Notes: generated by a model from the letters alone, not told the origin. A DNA stretch of 64,000 nt from Acholoe squamosa (GCA_949317995.1 OX439036.1:25565854-25629853), one strand, 5' to 3'. Shown: positions 45,156 to 58,238, numbered from the stretch's first letter. A program made the numbers and translations.

Positions 45156-45618
45156 AGATATTGCTAAAATTGCAGTAATCAAAAATCCTCCTGGAATAGA
45201 AGTGGTTGCAAGCACAGATCAGGGCTGCTTTTCTTAGTTCTCCAGTTACAATCAGACAGAGTCAAGATGCACTGCAAAATTAGGCATAGACGGGACCCCC
45301 ATGCCTAACTCTATAGCTTTCACAAAAGGAGAACATTAAATTCATGACAGAATTCCAAATAATAGGACTTGCCGTGCTGTGATTTGCAATGTTGTTGATT
45401 GTGAACCCACACTCCCATGGAATATCAGCCCACTTTTATGTATACATATATAACACATGTGTGCAAATTCAACTCAGTCATAACAGTGGGAGCAAATGAC
45501 CCAATGAGTGACAAGTGTTTGGTAATATACCTACAAAAGAGGTCGTTTTATAAACTGTTCAATCAGAAAAAAAATAATACAAAGTGATTCCAACACATGA
45601 TGGTCCTTACCATTTTTT

Positions 45619-45838
45619 TTTCTCACAAACCAGATCGTTTTCAAACAAATGCTATGTCTTATGATTCTTTAACTTATGAATCACCATCTAGATATCATGT
45701 GAAACATGAAGAATTGAGAAAGGTCCTTTTCTATCATGAGGCCACTTTTGGCACAACAAACTAGCGTGTTTGGAATTGGAGAACTAGTTTCATGGACAAT
45801 ATCAAAAATGGTTTCACAGCTAATCTGGGCGGGATTCG
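45619..45838 (+). repeat. 220-bp direct repeat, copy 2
   Basis: Second copy, 686 bases downstream in the same orientation. Intervening DNA unrelated. Confidence 0.8.
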
Positions 45839-45839
45839 G

Positions 45840-46849
45840 TTTCCATGAAACAGTCTCGTGTTGACCCGAGTGCCATCTCACTTTCTGCTAATCTGGTTGT
45901 ATTTTAATGATCATGACAATCCAGAGAGCAGCAATCCTCATCACTAAAGACGGATCTGTAATGGTTCACACATGGGTATGGATCTTAGTTTTATTCACTG
46001 GGACATCAGATTGCAATTTCTGATAAGAAAATTACCATAGAAGCAGCAAGCGATGTGTTTTATACCCTGTCATTCGGAAAGTAAATTGATATGGCTTCCT
46101 ACAACGAATTTCATTTTGATGTTATGGTTTCTTAAAGGCTTTCCTTCAACACCTGCAAACGTTTGATAAGAAGAGTGCAATGAAAGGGAGTGGGGATTTA
46201 TAGGACCTAGTATTTATGGAATTTATGGTTCACTTTCCTGTGCGCTTTTCAAATGTGAAAGTAGATACATCAATAGTGTTTAATTGTCGTTTTTAAGATC
46301 AGGTTCTTCTGAAGCTACACTTTTCACATTTAATTCTTCAATATTCAACTTATATGATTAAGATAATCGGATGCCTTTATTGTCGTTGTAGAAAAGGGTT
46401 CTATTGCCTATTATATCTTACAATGAGCCTGGATTTGTAAATTAAGCTTATTGCAGGCCCTTTTCTCTCAAATGGCCATGCAGGATATCCAGTATAACCT
46501 CCTTGTAGGTCATTTGATAATAAAACACATTCTTTGTGTCCAGTCATAGAATTAGAACGGCTCTCAAATCAGCTTGAACACCTCTGGAAGAGTGGAGTCT
46601 CCTTTTGAAATTTCTCTTTTCTATAGTATAAGTTTTCTATAGTAAAACAACCCTCTGCATAACGCACAGCTGAGGGACCATGAGGACTACATGCATGGAA
46701 TACTTCTTGTCAGTTTTGGGTTTGAATCCCGTAGGCAAATTTCAAATTTCACTAGGGTGAATATTTCATGTGAAATACTTTTTTTTTTATCAGATTTCAT
46801 AACAAACACGTGGTATCTATTGAGTTATTTGCATTTTTCTCTGACGTAA
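45840..46849. other. No recognisable feature
   Basis: A+T-rich. A GGTTTGAATCCCG at about 46,720 resembles a Pol III B box but lacks a proper A box. Confidence 0.5.
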
Positions 46850-46854
46850 ACCTT

Positions 46855-47110
46855 GATTCCACTGAAGCCGATATTTAGTCGGGCCGACAGAGGCCCGATC
46901 AGGGGCAAAAAGTGTCGTCGGGTTGTTGTCGGTCCGACAAAATTGTCTGGCCGATCACTGGCCGACAGCCGAGAATACCACTGTCGGGTCACTCAGACCT
47001 GGCCGATTTCAGTTCTTCCACCAAGCTCTCACTCTGTCGGATACTGTGTCCGACAGTCGTCCCCGATGTCTCAGCGAGCAGTTCCACCGGTCACGTGATC
47101 GCCGATGACC
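46855..47110. promoter_or_regulatory. Left subterminal CCGA-motif array
   Basis: More than ten GCCGAC/CCCGAT/TCGGG motifs on both strands between the TIR and the transposase start, ending with a TCACGTGAT box 25 bases before the ATG. Probable binding sites for the transposase and/or the MADF protein. Confidence 0.55.
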
Positions 47111-47122
47111 TAGTTTCTCACA

Positions 47123-48986
47123 ATGGAGGCCGAGGAGGTGGTTCTGCTCGTGCAGGCGACAGCAGGTATTTTGGCGCTAGAACAGGAGGAAATAGAGATA
47201 ATAGAGGGGACAAGAAGGAGGCACAGGTATCATGCCGCCCCATACCTGAAAGACAGGACTGACAAGACGCAGAGGAACACTTTCACCAAGCTCCACCGAG
47301 ACCTGATATCTGTAAGCATTAACATGGGGGGGGGTACCTGACGCGTTTATGTAGGTCAGCTGGCAAATGTAGCTCATGTATATATATATAATGTATCTTG
47401 TCCGATTTCCCCTCCCCCCCTCCTATATATGCATAACTTCACCAAAATTGTTCTTTGCTTCAGATGGGAGAGGATGCTGAGTTCAAACACACGCTGAGAA
47501 TGGGGCCTGACTTATACCATGAATTACTGCAAAAAGTGACCCCCCTTATATATCGTCGAGACACCAACTTTCGCCCGGCTATAAAACCAGATGAGAGGTT
47601 GGACATAACCCTACGATACCTTGCTCTAGGTAAATTATGAATGTCATTTTTCAAGGAACTACAACTTAACTAAGAAATTTCTCAATGGTTCTTCTTAAAA
47701 GAGAGAATAATTTATTTTTTTTCATATTTGTATTTCTTTTTCACAGGGGACAGCAGCCAGACTCTCCACCATGGTCATCTAGTTGGGTCGTCCACGATTT
47801 TTCCCATCATCCGCGACACCTGTGTAGCACTGACCGCCGTCTTGAGAGACGATTATTTAAAGGTACATTTCTTTTTTAATTGTTCAATAACTTTTTTATA
47901 TATTATATATATATACAATATATATATGTGAGGCATGATTTTCTGAGGCCGATTTCTCCAGTAAAAAAATTAAATAAAAAATAGATGACTGAGGTCTTCA
48001 CACACGTAGGAATTAATATACAACACATGTTCATCCCCGATGAGTTGTACATGACACTTTTTTTTTTTTTTTATATTGTTCTGTAGTTACCTAGCACCAC
48101 AGAGGAGTGGTTGGCCGTTGCAGAGCAGTATGCTAACGACTGGCAGCTTCCACACTGCATCGGGGCAGTGGACGGCAAACACATCAAGATCAGGAAGCCA
48201 AAGAAAAGTGGAGCAACTTTCTTCAATTACAAGAAATTCTACAGTGTTGTTCTGATGGCGGTGGTAGATGCCCGATACAGATTTCTGTACGTGGATGTAG
48301 GATCGGAGGGAAAGGCAGGGGACTCCCGTATATGGAAAGAAGGACCTATGTACAGGGACATGGCAGATCCTGAAAACCCACTGCAGATTCCTCCAGCTTC
48401 AGGTATCAAAGGTATGAGAGACCTTCTGCCCTACTACATTGTCGGAGACGATGCCTTTGGCCTGGCCTCAAATCTCATGAAGCCCTTTGCAGTCAAGGAT
48501 CTGGGGGCTAAGGAAGTGGCATACAACTACCGGATGTCTAGGGGGAGGAGGTGTGTAGAGAACTCGTTCGGGATATGGGTGACCCGATTTAGGCTGTTCC
48601 TCCGACAGCAGGACATGGAGCCCAAGGGGGTGAAGAAATTAGTCATGGCATCCCTAGCTCTTCACAACTTCCTCAGGACAAGGTCACCATCGGACTACAT
48701 ACCCCATGGGGCTGTGGACTACGAAGACAAGGACCATGAGCTTCACCCTGGAGAGTGGAGGGAGGACGGGGAGCTGGAAGGCCTGGACAGATCTGGAGCT
48801 GCTAGGAATATGCCACAGGATGCCAAAACCATGAGGCAGAATCTATGCCAGTGGTTTTCATCACGACACGGTCGGGTCCCGTGGCAGGACAAATACCTCA
48901 GAAGCCGTGGTTATGGGTACCTCTTCGACCGTGAGGCAGCAGGTGTTCCTGCCCAAGACATTATCCCCGACGAAGACAGTGAGTGA
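47123..48986 (+). CDS. PIF/Harbinger DDE transposase (four exons)
   Basis: Exons 47,123-47,311, 47,464-47,629, 47,747-47,862 and 48,087-48,986 join in phase through GT-AG introns to about 456 residues. The N-terminus holds a conserved block (PYLKDRTDKTQRNTFTKLHR) and a helix-turn-helix-like region in exons 2-3. The DDE_Tnp_4/HARBI1 nuclease has Asp-186 in GAVDGKH, Asp-236 in GSEGKAGDSRIW and Glu-315 in RGRRCVENSFG. No stop or frameshift is seen. The enzyme cuts and joins transposon ends at TWA sites and normally needs a Myb/MADF partner, which is encoded convergently downstream. The start Met is conserved with element 1. Compared with the pseudogene in element 1 the proteins are clearly related but diverged (for example an extra residue in exon 3). 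Confidence 0.92.
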
Positions 48987-48989
48987 GGT

Positions 48990-49627
48990 ACCCCACGTCT
49001 TGGACGACAGGTGGACATGGTTTTAATAACATGTTTTCCGTGTCTAGGATTGCTTGTCTCTATCTACTCAGGAATAGAAAGCAGAGATGTCAGTTCAAAT
49101 ATTTTTTATTCAAGACTTCAAAACTTCAAAACAACAAGAACTTATATTTTCTTGGTATATGATTACGACATGTCAGATAACTTATAAGTGTACATTGTAT
49201 CTGATAAGGCACGATTTTACCATGATACCTGAGAAGTGATGGATCGGATGAGGCAAGTTTTTTATCTAGAGTATATACATACCTATCTTTATATGAAAGT
49301 AAATATAAAAACACCTGATATGTGTCATGTCAGCATGTAGAAATATCCTTGAGAACTTGACAGTATTGAGATCTTTACATGTCCATGTTGATATATGAAA
49401 TCATGTTACGACAATTGTCTCTGCTGCTTGGCAACACGACAGATGCACGATCTCTTGCAAATAAAATATCTTAACTTTCTTGTTTAAAAAAAATAAATTT
49501 ATTTCTTCTTTTATCCAACCAGAAAGTTTTTATCATATGAAGACAGACTAGAAAACACAAATAAATAATTATCGGCCGCGTCTCCGACAGTTTTATGATC
49601 AGAACAATCTCTAGCACTTAGGTGCCC
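48990..49627. other. Spacer between convergent Harbinger genes
   Basis: A+T-rich 3' regions; AATAAA at about 49,461 (+) and TTTATT (AATAAA on the minus strand) near 49,497. No other gene. Confidence 0.6.
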
Positions 49628-51783
49628 TTACTGTCCGTCCCATTCCCCGTTTACAGCCTGCACGGCTGTCAGATAAACATGGACCTTAAATTTGTCCTTG
49701 ACCTTTTGGGTCATGCGTGCCATCTCCACCTCTAACATCTTGCACCACTGTGAGTCAGGAGAAACCTCCTTCTCAGAGGGGGGAGGATGGGCCTGAGCCT
49801 GGGTTCTGTTGCCCACTAAGGTCACAAGATCGTTCAACGATTCCCCATATGACTCATAAAACTTTTCTCTAGACTGGAGTATCTCTGAGACTGTCTTCTG
49901 TTTCTTATCTCCAGCTTTAAGGTGTTGTGGCTCTCTCTTCTCCAGGTATTCTGCCTTGGCACTTTCAGTTACCACATTTTTCTTTGGAATATTGTAGTTA
50001 ATAGTCTTACGTTTTTCACCACTGGTAGAAGGAACAGCACCTTTCTTAGAAGTTTTACCAGACCCCTTGCCCTTATCAACAGTTGTCGGAGGAGCTGCAT
50101 CTGATTTTGCAGACCCACCTGCAGAAGTGTTCATTTTTCTGTGGGGAGAAAATCTTGTCCTAGTGGCGATGGAATCGTCTAGGGTCTCATCTCCAGACTC
50201 TGCTTCAGGATTGTAGTCCACGTCCTTGATGTCGTCTTCCTCGTCGTCGTTCACCTCTATGACCATCTCATCGGCCTCCTCGGATGGTTCCTCCAGGGGT
50301 TTGGGCCGTATGACCTCCTGCAGTGAAATAAATGGTTGAGTATATTTAATAAAACAGAAAGAAATTTTCAGCCAGGTGTATTTTTTAATTTTACGTGAAA
50401 TTAGGAGCAGAATCGGTCAACTTAAAATTATAGTTACATACAAATCGGGATGGAATCTGGGTCAACTTTGACAGACAGAAATATTTAATGATTACCTTTT
50501 TCTGTGGATAATTGGTGTCACTCTCCAATTTCTTACACCATGGATCTAAGAACCCACACAGCCGTTTTATGAGGGCTTTCATGTAGGGGAGCTTCCCTTC
50601 TTCAGCAGATGAACCCGATTTAATTTTTCCAGACACAATTTTCTGGTAGTCCGATCTCAAAGACGTCATTCGCATGTTAATGAAGTAAGCTGAAAAAAAG
50701 GGGTTATTTTAAGATAAGTGACAAAAGATAAAAAGACTGTAAAAAAAAAACATTTATAACAGTCTGTTACTAAAAACATGATACGATAGAATAAATATTT
50801 TAACTTCTATATATTCTCAGGAAGCAAAGACAACAGAAGTAAATAATGAAATTATTTTTACCTGGAATGTTGAGTTCATCCGAGATCTTAGCTAGGGCAG
50901 TCCACTTTGCAGTGGGGTCCTTATACAAGGAGTGACTCTTGTCATAAAGGTGGGTGCACTGCTGCCACAGCTCACACAATCGTTCCAGAATTTCTGGATC
51001 CTTGAAGTACTGCCTCCCGCTGCCAGCTCCTGCAGGAGGTTTCTTCTTTAGTTCACCTATAGTTTTTTTAGGGGTGACTACAGCCTGACTGTCGGGGATG
51101 TATGCTTCATCACCCTCCTCACCATCGTCTCCCTGACCTTGACCTTCATCTTCACTGTCGTCTTGGACCTGCTCGCTCCTACCAGAAAGGGTGTATGGAG
51201 GGGATTTAAAACAGGCCTTCTTTGCAGGAGGTCCTGATGAACAGGAACTGTCTTGGGTTTTTTCTTGTACGACCTTTTTCGGCTTCTTTGGAGGAGGTGG
51301 GGTAGGAGAACGAGGAGAAGGTGGAGGGCTGACTGTCCCCTCCCCCTTTTCCATGTCGGGCAGCAGGTTACGCTTGGTACCCTTCTTGTTAAGGAGACGA
51401 GGCAGAGGACCTGAAGTACGGGCACAGGTGGACTCCTCCAAATTGTCACGAGACACAGGAGTGGAAGATAAAGGTTCCTGTACACTTAAGTCTAGTGCAG
51501 CGTCCTCTGTAATGTCTATTTCATCTGATTCATCGTCCACGACAGGCAGGTTTTTGGTAGCAGTACCGGTATTTTTAGACATGGCCGTGCGAGCTTCTCC
51601 CAACTCATCTTGTGTCAACTCGGGCAATCGGGCCTTACCTCTTGCAGTGAAACGTTTCGCAGGAGCCTTGGTCTCTTCCTGCGTCTCTATGACTACCTCT
51701 GAACTGTCTTTTTTACTTCTAGGGGGTTTAAAACCCTTGTTTCCTCCCCTTCCCCGACGCCTAGAACCTGCTCTACCCGACAT
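49628..51783 (-). CDS. MADF-domain protein of PIF/Harbinger 2 (three exons)
   Basis: Exons read 51,783-50,862, 50,689-50,496 and 50,317-49,628 on the minus strand, in phase through GT-AG introns, about 601 residues. The basic N-terminus (SGRAGSRRRGRGG) is followed by Pro/Ser- and acidic low-complexity stretches. The MADF domain (about residues 265-365) spans exons 1-2: ERLCELWQQCTHLYDKSHSL, then MTSLRSDYQKIVSGKIKSGS and LCGFLDPW. A basic middle (KRKTINYNIPKKN) precedes a C-terminal BESS-like helix (QWCKMLEVEMARMTQKVKDK). Exon layout matches element 1 exactly. A GCACGTGAC box lies about 40 bases upstream of the ATG. Expected to bind the subterminal motif arrays and the transposase; this is inferred from the known two-component PIF/Harbinger systems. 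Confidence 0.88.
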
Positions 51784-51839
51784 CTTGTTTGTTTACGACC
51801 AAAGCGAAGGTCACATGACTTGCACGTGACGAGCAGCCC

Positions 51840-52162
51840 GACAGCGGTACCCCAAGTGAGAGAAAAGCGAACTATTTCTGTCGGCCCGACAGCGAAGTAA
51901 CCCGACAGGTACCCGATTTTTTCTAATCAGTTAGAAAAAATCGGGTACTGTCGGGCACTGTCGGGGACCGTCGGAGATGCATCTCCGATGGTTCCCGATG
52001 AAAAAAAAATAGGTCTTCCACCAAAGACGATTTAAGCCCGATTCTTGCCCGACAGAAGCCCGACAGTGCCCGATAGCTGGCCGATAGTTCCCGATGCTGC
52101 CCGATGCGTCCCCGATGCAACCCGATGACAAAATCGGACAACTATCGGCTTCAGTGGAATCC
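51840..52162. promoter_or_regulatory. Right subterminal CCGA-motif array
   Basis: About twenty CCCGA/TCGGG motifs at roughly 10-15 base spacing on both strands, including the palindrome CGGAGATGCATCTCCG. It mirrors the left array. Confidence 0.6.
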
Positions 52163-52166
52163 ATGC

Positions 52167-54365
52167 TATAATTGAGTTATATGTTAAGGGTAAACCAAAA
52201 ACGAAATTTGGCTTATGTTTCAAGGGACTATTGGTCTACTTTCTACAGCATGGTATGTTTATACTCTGTGGCATAATGCCATGAAATTAATACTTCCATT
52301 TTGCAAATTAAGAGTTTGACTTACATGCCAGGACTAATAACTATTGTTCATTTAAGTACTCATATCCAAGCAACTATTTAGATAAGAACCCAAGATCAAC
52401 ATGTGTCACTCTTATTGTGGTGCTAGTGTATTATATATTTCTCATTTCCATTCTGGTAACTAGGCTTCAAATCCACAGTGGATTTTACATTTCTGTTGCT
52501 CATTTAGTCCTCATAGATAGATGCAGTGCATATACTATTTGATGACTATTATAGTTTCATGGGTCCTGATAGCTCGGACAGCAAGTTATTCAGCTAAAAG
52601 TTCCTTCTAAGGCACAGAGGAACTTACAGAAGAAAAAAAAACATGAATACCCTATATAACCTCGAAGGTATTTCTCAAGACGGTACGACTAGACCCCCTT
52701 CAAGTCATAGTGAGATCCCTCAGTTACATGCCATTACAGCCCTGCATCTAGTGGTCGCTAATAATTTCACTGGTGACTGCCCTACCAAACCTTATGTAAT
52801 TACTGCCTTAAGTGCTGATCATACAGAGTAGTCGTAGTGTGTTACCTACAATCACCCACTCTGATATTGAGTGTTTCAAGTTGTACTGGTTGTGTCTACT
52901 CGTACCATCTTGAGAAATGCCCTCCAGGCTGCAGGGGTGTATACAGAATTAACTTGCACATTTCTTGTACTAAGAGAATAAGCTAGGTCAACATTTAGCC
53001 TCTTTGTAAAGTTTACTTAAGTGGGCTCTTCCTAAATGACTATGTCTAGTTATTCTCTAAGATTCATACTCATGGATGGCAAATACCTTAAACTTCAACA
53101 AGGTAAGCTACATATTGATCTCGTACTTAGGAGAGAAGAGGAATTAAACTTTGAAGGTATTGTGAGAGGGCACACTTACTCCACACTGAGTAAAACTAAG
53201 CCATTGTCTCCCTATCAGACTAATCCCCTCCATTCACACCTAATTCAATGGAGAGGTATTTCGGGTGATATACTGCATTAGTGGGATCAATCATCAGCCA
53301 ATGAAGTAATCCAAAAGATTCACTGCAGATCTCTGGAGGGTAGATGGTTCCCATCTGATGAATAGTATCATTGATAACCTCTGGTACCAAGCTTCAGCAA
53401 CGGCTGCGCCCATTGGACAATCCACTACTTATCAATCACCATTGTTTCCTGCTGGGTGGAGGGGTATATAAGAGATTACCCATAGTTCTATGCTAAATCC
53501 AAGTTGGCAGTCAGGGGGATGCAATTACATAGCCAATTTTAAATGGCCACTTTCATTATAGGAATGGGTCTAAGCGGGACTGGGGCTTGTTTCTGGCGAC
53601 GTGCATTGATAAGAGCTGATAAGATGGAACCAGCTTGTCCCTGGAAGTCGTTGTTATCCAGGGACAAGGTGCCCTCATGGCATGTCTTATCAGTGTGTTT
53701 TGCCCATTTTGGAAGAACCAGCAAAATTCACAATGGTGGATCCACTGGGTGTGGGTCTTGAATCCTATAGGAATGGTTTTGTTCCCTATACCGAGGCCCC
53801 AGATCACCCAATGGGTCCGCCAAATACTGACATACCATATCAGCTACAATTACCACTGAGTTTCTTCAGAAAGTGCAAGTTATTTGATGTATATGGCTGA
53901 GGTGATGAGCAATATACATCAGGTTGGGATTTCAAAGTTTTGAGGCTTATGGCCATCAGAGCGAAGGAGAGGGTGAGTTTGGGACATTAGTGCCAGACTT
54001 GGGCCATATTGGAATATTTAATAGAAGAATTTGGGGAAGTATTAAGTATTTTCTCAATATGGAATATACCTAGATGATTCTATGCTATGCATCTAATCAT
54101 TTCGAATTAATCTGATACATTCTAAATTTGGAATATAGAGCAAGGTTTAATTATGGCAACGTATAATCCTGTTAATCTTGCAGGATAAATGATCATCAGA
54201 TGTATTACATTACCAATTTTCCTCAAGCTGATAACCATTATAGATATGACAATTCAAGTTTGTCATGGTATACAGAAAACATGTTTTTGATATCGCTATT
54301 TTCAGATAAGGTATAAAGGTCTTTATAGCTCGCCACTTATCTGTTACAGGCAGAATAGTCCACAT
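52167..54365. other. Mostly unique DNA with one hairpin
   Basis: A hairpin of about 85 bases lies at 53,606-53,693 (CTTGTCCCTGGA/TCCAGGGACAAGG arms, GATAAGA/GTCTTATC outside). Overlapping ORFs of 60-83 codons around it on both strands are chance products. Confidence 0.5.
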
Positions 54366-56023
54366 CCCAGCAAATTGTCGTGACTCCTTGTCAACCTGTG
54401 TGAAGTGGCTCACACATGTCGCTAGATGGAACACAACGTCGTTATAGCACCAGGAATAGCAATGGTGGTGATCACATGGCCTCACCTCAGATGGCGAGGA
54501 TGGTGATCACTCAGACTCACCAGGGATGGCGACGTGGGTGATCACTCACCTCACTAGATGAAACACGCACCTCGTCATAGCGCATGTTCACCAGGGATGG
54601 CGAGGATCGTGATCACTCATCCTCACCAGGGATGGCGACATGAGTGATCACTCATCCTCACCAGGGATGGCGACATGAGTGATCACTCAGTTCGCTAGAT
54701 GAGACGCACACCATGTCATAACGCACATTCACCGCGGATGGCAAGGATTGTGATCACTCACCTCGCTAGATAAAACGCGTACCTCGTGATAGCACAGGTT
54801 CACCACAGATGGTGAGGATCTTGATCACCTACACTCACCAGGGATGGCGACACGAGTGATCACTCACCTCGCTAGATGAAACGCACACCATGCCATAGTG
54901 CAGGTTCACCATGGATGGCGAGAGTGGTGATTACTCAGACTCACCAGTGATGGTGACGCTGGTGATCACTCACCTTGTTAGATGAAAAGTTCATGATCAT
55001 CGACATTGGTAATCATGCAGCCTTACATCTGCCAGATCAAAGTATGTTTTGCCAGAGAAGGTATTGCCATATGTATCTTCCCTCTAACCACAGACAAGGT
55101 GTTCATGTAGGTATTTCCCTATGTATTTTTCCTGTAACCAGAGAAAAGGTGTTTATGGATAGTTGCTTTCATTTTAGAGATACATCTATCTAAATTCAAT
55201 TGATATTCTCTCTATATAATCTTGTTTGATTCAACTCTGAAGTATTACATGGAAAGCAGTGTGAAACAAAGCACATTTGATATGTATGGGACTTATACTT
55301 CATGCCCACACTTCCTAGATAGGCTACATGTTGAACAGTGGTGCTGTCTCAACACCTTTGGCAATGGTGGTGATAAGTTGCCACTGTGAGTGAGAGTGAG
55401 TGACAGATGATGCAATCCTCAGAGAGCATTGACTTGGAGTGACACAAATTCACGCATTGAGTGAGACCAATGTTGGCAATGGTGGTGATAATTCGCCATT
55501 CTGAATGAGAGTTGACAGACAGTGGCACATATTGACGGAGTGAGTGAGATCCATGTTGGCGATGGTGGTGATAAGCTGCTATTCTGAGTGAGAGTTGACT
55601 GGGAGTGGCGCATAATCACGCAGGGAGTGAGATCCATATTAGCGATGTTGGTGATAAGTAGCCATTCTGAGTGAGAACTGACTGGGAGTGGCACATAATC
55701 ACACAATGAGTCATATCCAAGTTGGCGATGGTTGTGATAAGCCGCCATTCTGAGTGAGAGTTGACAGGCAGTGGCACATACTCACGCAGTGAGTTAGATC
55801 CATGTTGCCGATGGTGGTGATAAGTCACCATGCTTTGTGAGAGATGACAAGGGGTGGCACATACTCACGCAGTGAGTGAGATCATGTTGGCAACTGTTGT
55901 GATAAATTGCCATGCCATGTGAGACTGACACACAGTGGCCAAAGATGACGCAGTGAGTTATCACTCAGAAAGGAGTCACCATTGATGACCAATCATGGCG
56001 ACAGATAACGACAATTTGTTGGG
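54366..56023 (-). mobile_element. 1.7-kb inverted-repeat element of tandem repeats, copy 2
   Basis: Reverse-orientation copy of 21,745-23,490, with the same ends (CCCAGCAAATTGTCGT and its inverse with one change). The arrays differ in unit number; the unique centre (about 54,975-55,330) differs by a few percent. AT flanks both ends. Confidence 0.8.
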
Positions 56024-56084
56024 ATGGTAATTCATGTAGAAGAAACGTAATTGGGCTCCTGGCAAAGCTGCTGTTTCCTCCCAA

Positions 56085-56735
56085 GTTTGTTGTAACCCAC
56101 GTGATCAATGTTGAAACAATGTTTGCATATCAATGGTTGATTCAGGGTTGAAATATAGTTGAATTTGAAAGCTGACACAACATAATCAAAATCAACTGTG
56201 ATTCAACATCTAACCATCAGCGCTGATTCAACATTTGTATTTCTATGTTGATTAAACGCTGTTTCAACATTGTGTCATTGTTGAAACAACATTGATAGTT
56301 TTTAGGGTATTCTTTGTTGATATGGTAACATTGAATCAACATTGAAATCAATATCACTGATTCAATGTTGACAAATCAATGTTGAATCAATGTTGAATTG
56401 AGAACATTGATATGTCAACTGTTGTTTGGATATTGAAATGGTGATGGTTAACAACATTGAAATAGAATCATTGAAAAAGTGTTGAAGATGAGTTGATCAT
56501 AACACCAATATCGTTGATTCAACATTGTCAAATCAATGCTGAATCAACATTGAATTGAGAACAATATTTCAATGTTGATATTTCAAATGTTGATTGGATA
56601 TTGAAATGGTGATGGTTGACAACATTGAAATAGAATCATTAAAAAAGTGTTGAATATGGGTTGATTATCACCATCAACACAGTATCAATCAGTTGTCAAC
56701 GTTGACGCAACGTTCTGTGCCCACTGGGTAGAAGT
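56085..56735. repeat. TTGAATCAACATTG-type satellite-like repeat
   Basis: Dense degenerate ATTGAATCAACATTG motifs on both strands, with a ~165-bp unit duplicated in tandem (about 56,345-56,510 and 56,511-56,675). It ends CGTTCTGTGCCCACTGGG. Possibly a non-autonomous transposon with CCCA ends (CCCACGTGATCAATG at the left), but target duplication is unclear. Confidence 0.6.
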
Positions 56736-58238
56736 CATCAATTTTCTTAAATGGTAAATGAAAAGATCGTTAAGATCATAAGTTCGCCAAATATTGATGC
56801 TTTGAATTGATTATGAAAAAGAATCACAGAACTTTATACCCAACCAACCTAGCATTATTGATTTACACGATGACGAGCAAATCATTGTTAGCTGGTTAGA
56901 ATTTCATTTGTATTTTACCTTTCTAACAATTTTTCTACTTCCCCGATGCTACAATTAAATGCTATACCCCGAGCTCCTTTTAGAATATGGCTTACAAGTC
57001 ACAATCTACACCTTCCAAATCTTCTATCAATATTCACTGTTTGCAGTAGTTTTTATTTTGCTTATTCTATTATCCCTGTGTTTATTTGATTCCAATTGAC
57101 TACTTTGTCTCGTGTTGTTTTTCAGCATTCCCCTCTTGTTACCCACTTATAAAGCAGGTTTTCTTAATCTGGGACTCATTTCGATTTTCTCAGACTGTTT
57201 TCTAGACCTTCCAATATGAGAATAAACCAGGAAATATATGGGTAACAAAGTTTTAGTATCTATACATCATCGGTATACAATAAAACTAACTAAGGGTGTT
57301 AACATCACAGTTTTCTTCACAATTATAGGTGTTAGCCTTATGGGCCTACCTCACACCTGTCCTGTCACACCTGTAAGATTAGACAGGATAGGTAAGGTGT
57401 GATAGAGTATACCCTAAAGGACTTTGTACTCTCATTATTTGATATTTTAAAGATTTTGAGACAACCTTATGCCAATATATTGAATTATTTTACATGAAGC
57501 TCAACTGATATATAGACACTGTGAGATTGCACAACTTTCAACATTGTGGCCAGCATATTCATCATAATGAATACCTGACTGCTATACAGATAGGAAAAGG
57601 GGGGGGGGTCACTGTTCCACCAGGGTAATAACAGTGATTTCAAAAGAAACATGGTCTTCTACAGAAACAATTCTCTCCTAAGTAGTCTGCAATATATGTT
57701 TGATTCACCTGTTAGTAGTTTGACTATTGAAGAGCTGTCCAAATCCCAATAATACCTATTCTAGCTTCCCCATAATACTAAATGGTGATAATGTAGACCT
57801 CTCTCCCTCCATCACTCAAGCTCGAACAGGAGGTGATTTGTAAATGAAAGCATGCTGTTAATGGTTTAAGCCAAACAGACAATTTGTGACAAAACTTGGG
57901 AATTTGTAACATTAGGGGAAAATCCCGTTTTTCAAATTTATGTCTTCAGCTACATTTCGATACTTTGCATGATAAAATACTCCAAATAGCTACAGAAATA
58001 TAAGATCTTAAACATTGGATGTCAGCAACATGGAGGAATTCAGGGTAGCTTTTAGCTCAATGGTGTATTGAAATATTGTGGCAAAACACATACAAAATGC
58101 AATTATTGGAAAAAAATAACAATTTTTAAACATAATCATCCATAATTTTGGATCTAGAAAGGATAATTCAATTCTGTTTTCAGTTATAAAAATCTTATGG
58201 ACAGGTTAACAAGATTAATTTTTTATTCATAAAGAACA
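56736..58238. other. No recognisable feature
   Basis: A+T-rich. One imperfect hairpin near 57,340-57,410 (CACACCTGTCCTGTC/GACAGGATAGG). No genes. Confidence 0.5.

Larger units (their letters stand above)
46850..52166 (-). mobile_element. PIF/Harbinger transposon 2 (apparently intact)
   Basis: Ends carry the inverted repeat GATTCCACTGAAGCCGAT (46,855 and, inverted, 52,145-52,162). Flanks are TAA on the left and TAT on the right, a slightly imperfect TWA-type target. Gene order is reversed relative to element 1: transposase (+) on the left, MADF gene (-) on the right, convergent. All predicted exons are open with matching GT-AG junctions, so this copy may be autonomous. Both subterminal regions are packed with CCCGA/TCGGG motifs. 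Confidence 0.9.

Noticed and set aside
46675-46740. B-box-like GGTTTGAATCCCG
   Set aside because: No A box at the right distance and no tRNA fold, so neither tRNA nor SINE is supported.
46850-48986. Domesticated HARBI1 host gene
   Set aside because: TIRs, a convergent MADF gene and motif arrays show that it is still part of a transposon.
51191-51829. + strand ORF of 212 codons
   Set aside because: Antisense of exon 1 of the MADF gene; codon pattern follows the other strand.
53543-53900. Overlapping 60-83-codon ORFs on both strands
   Set aside because: Product of a hairpin region low in stop codons; no domain or conservation.
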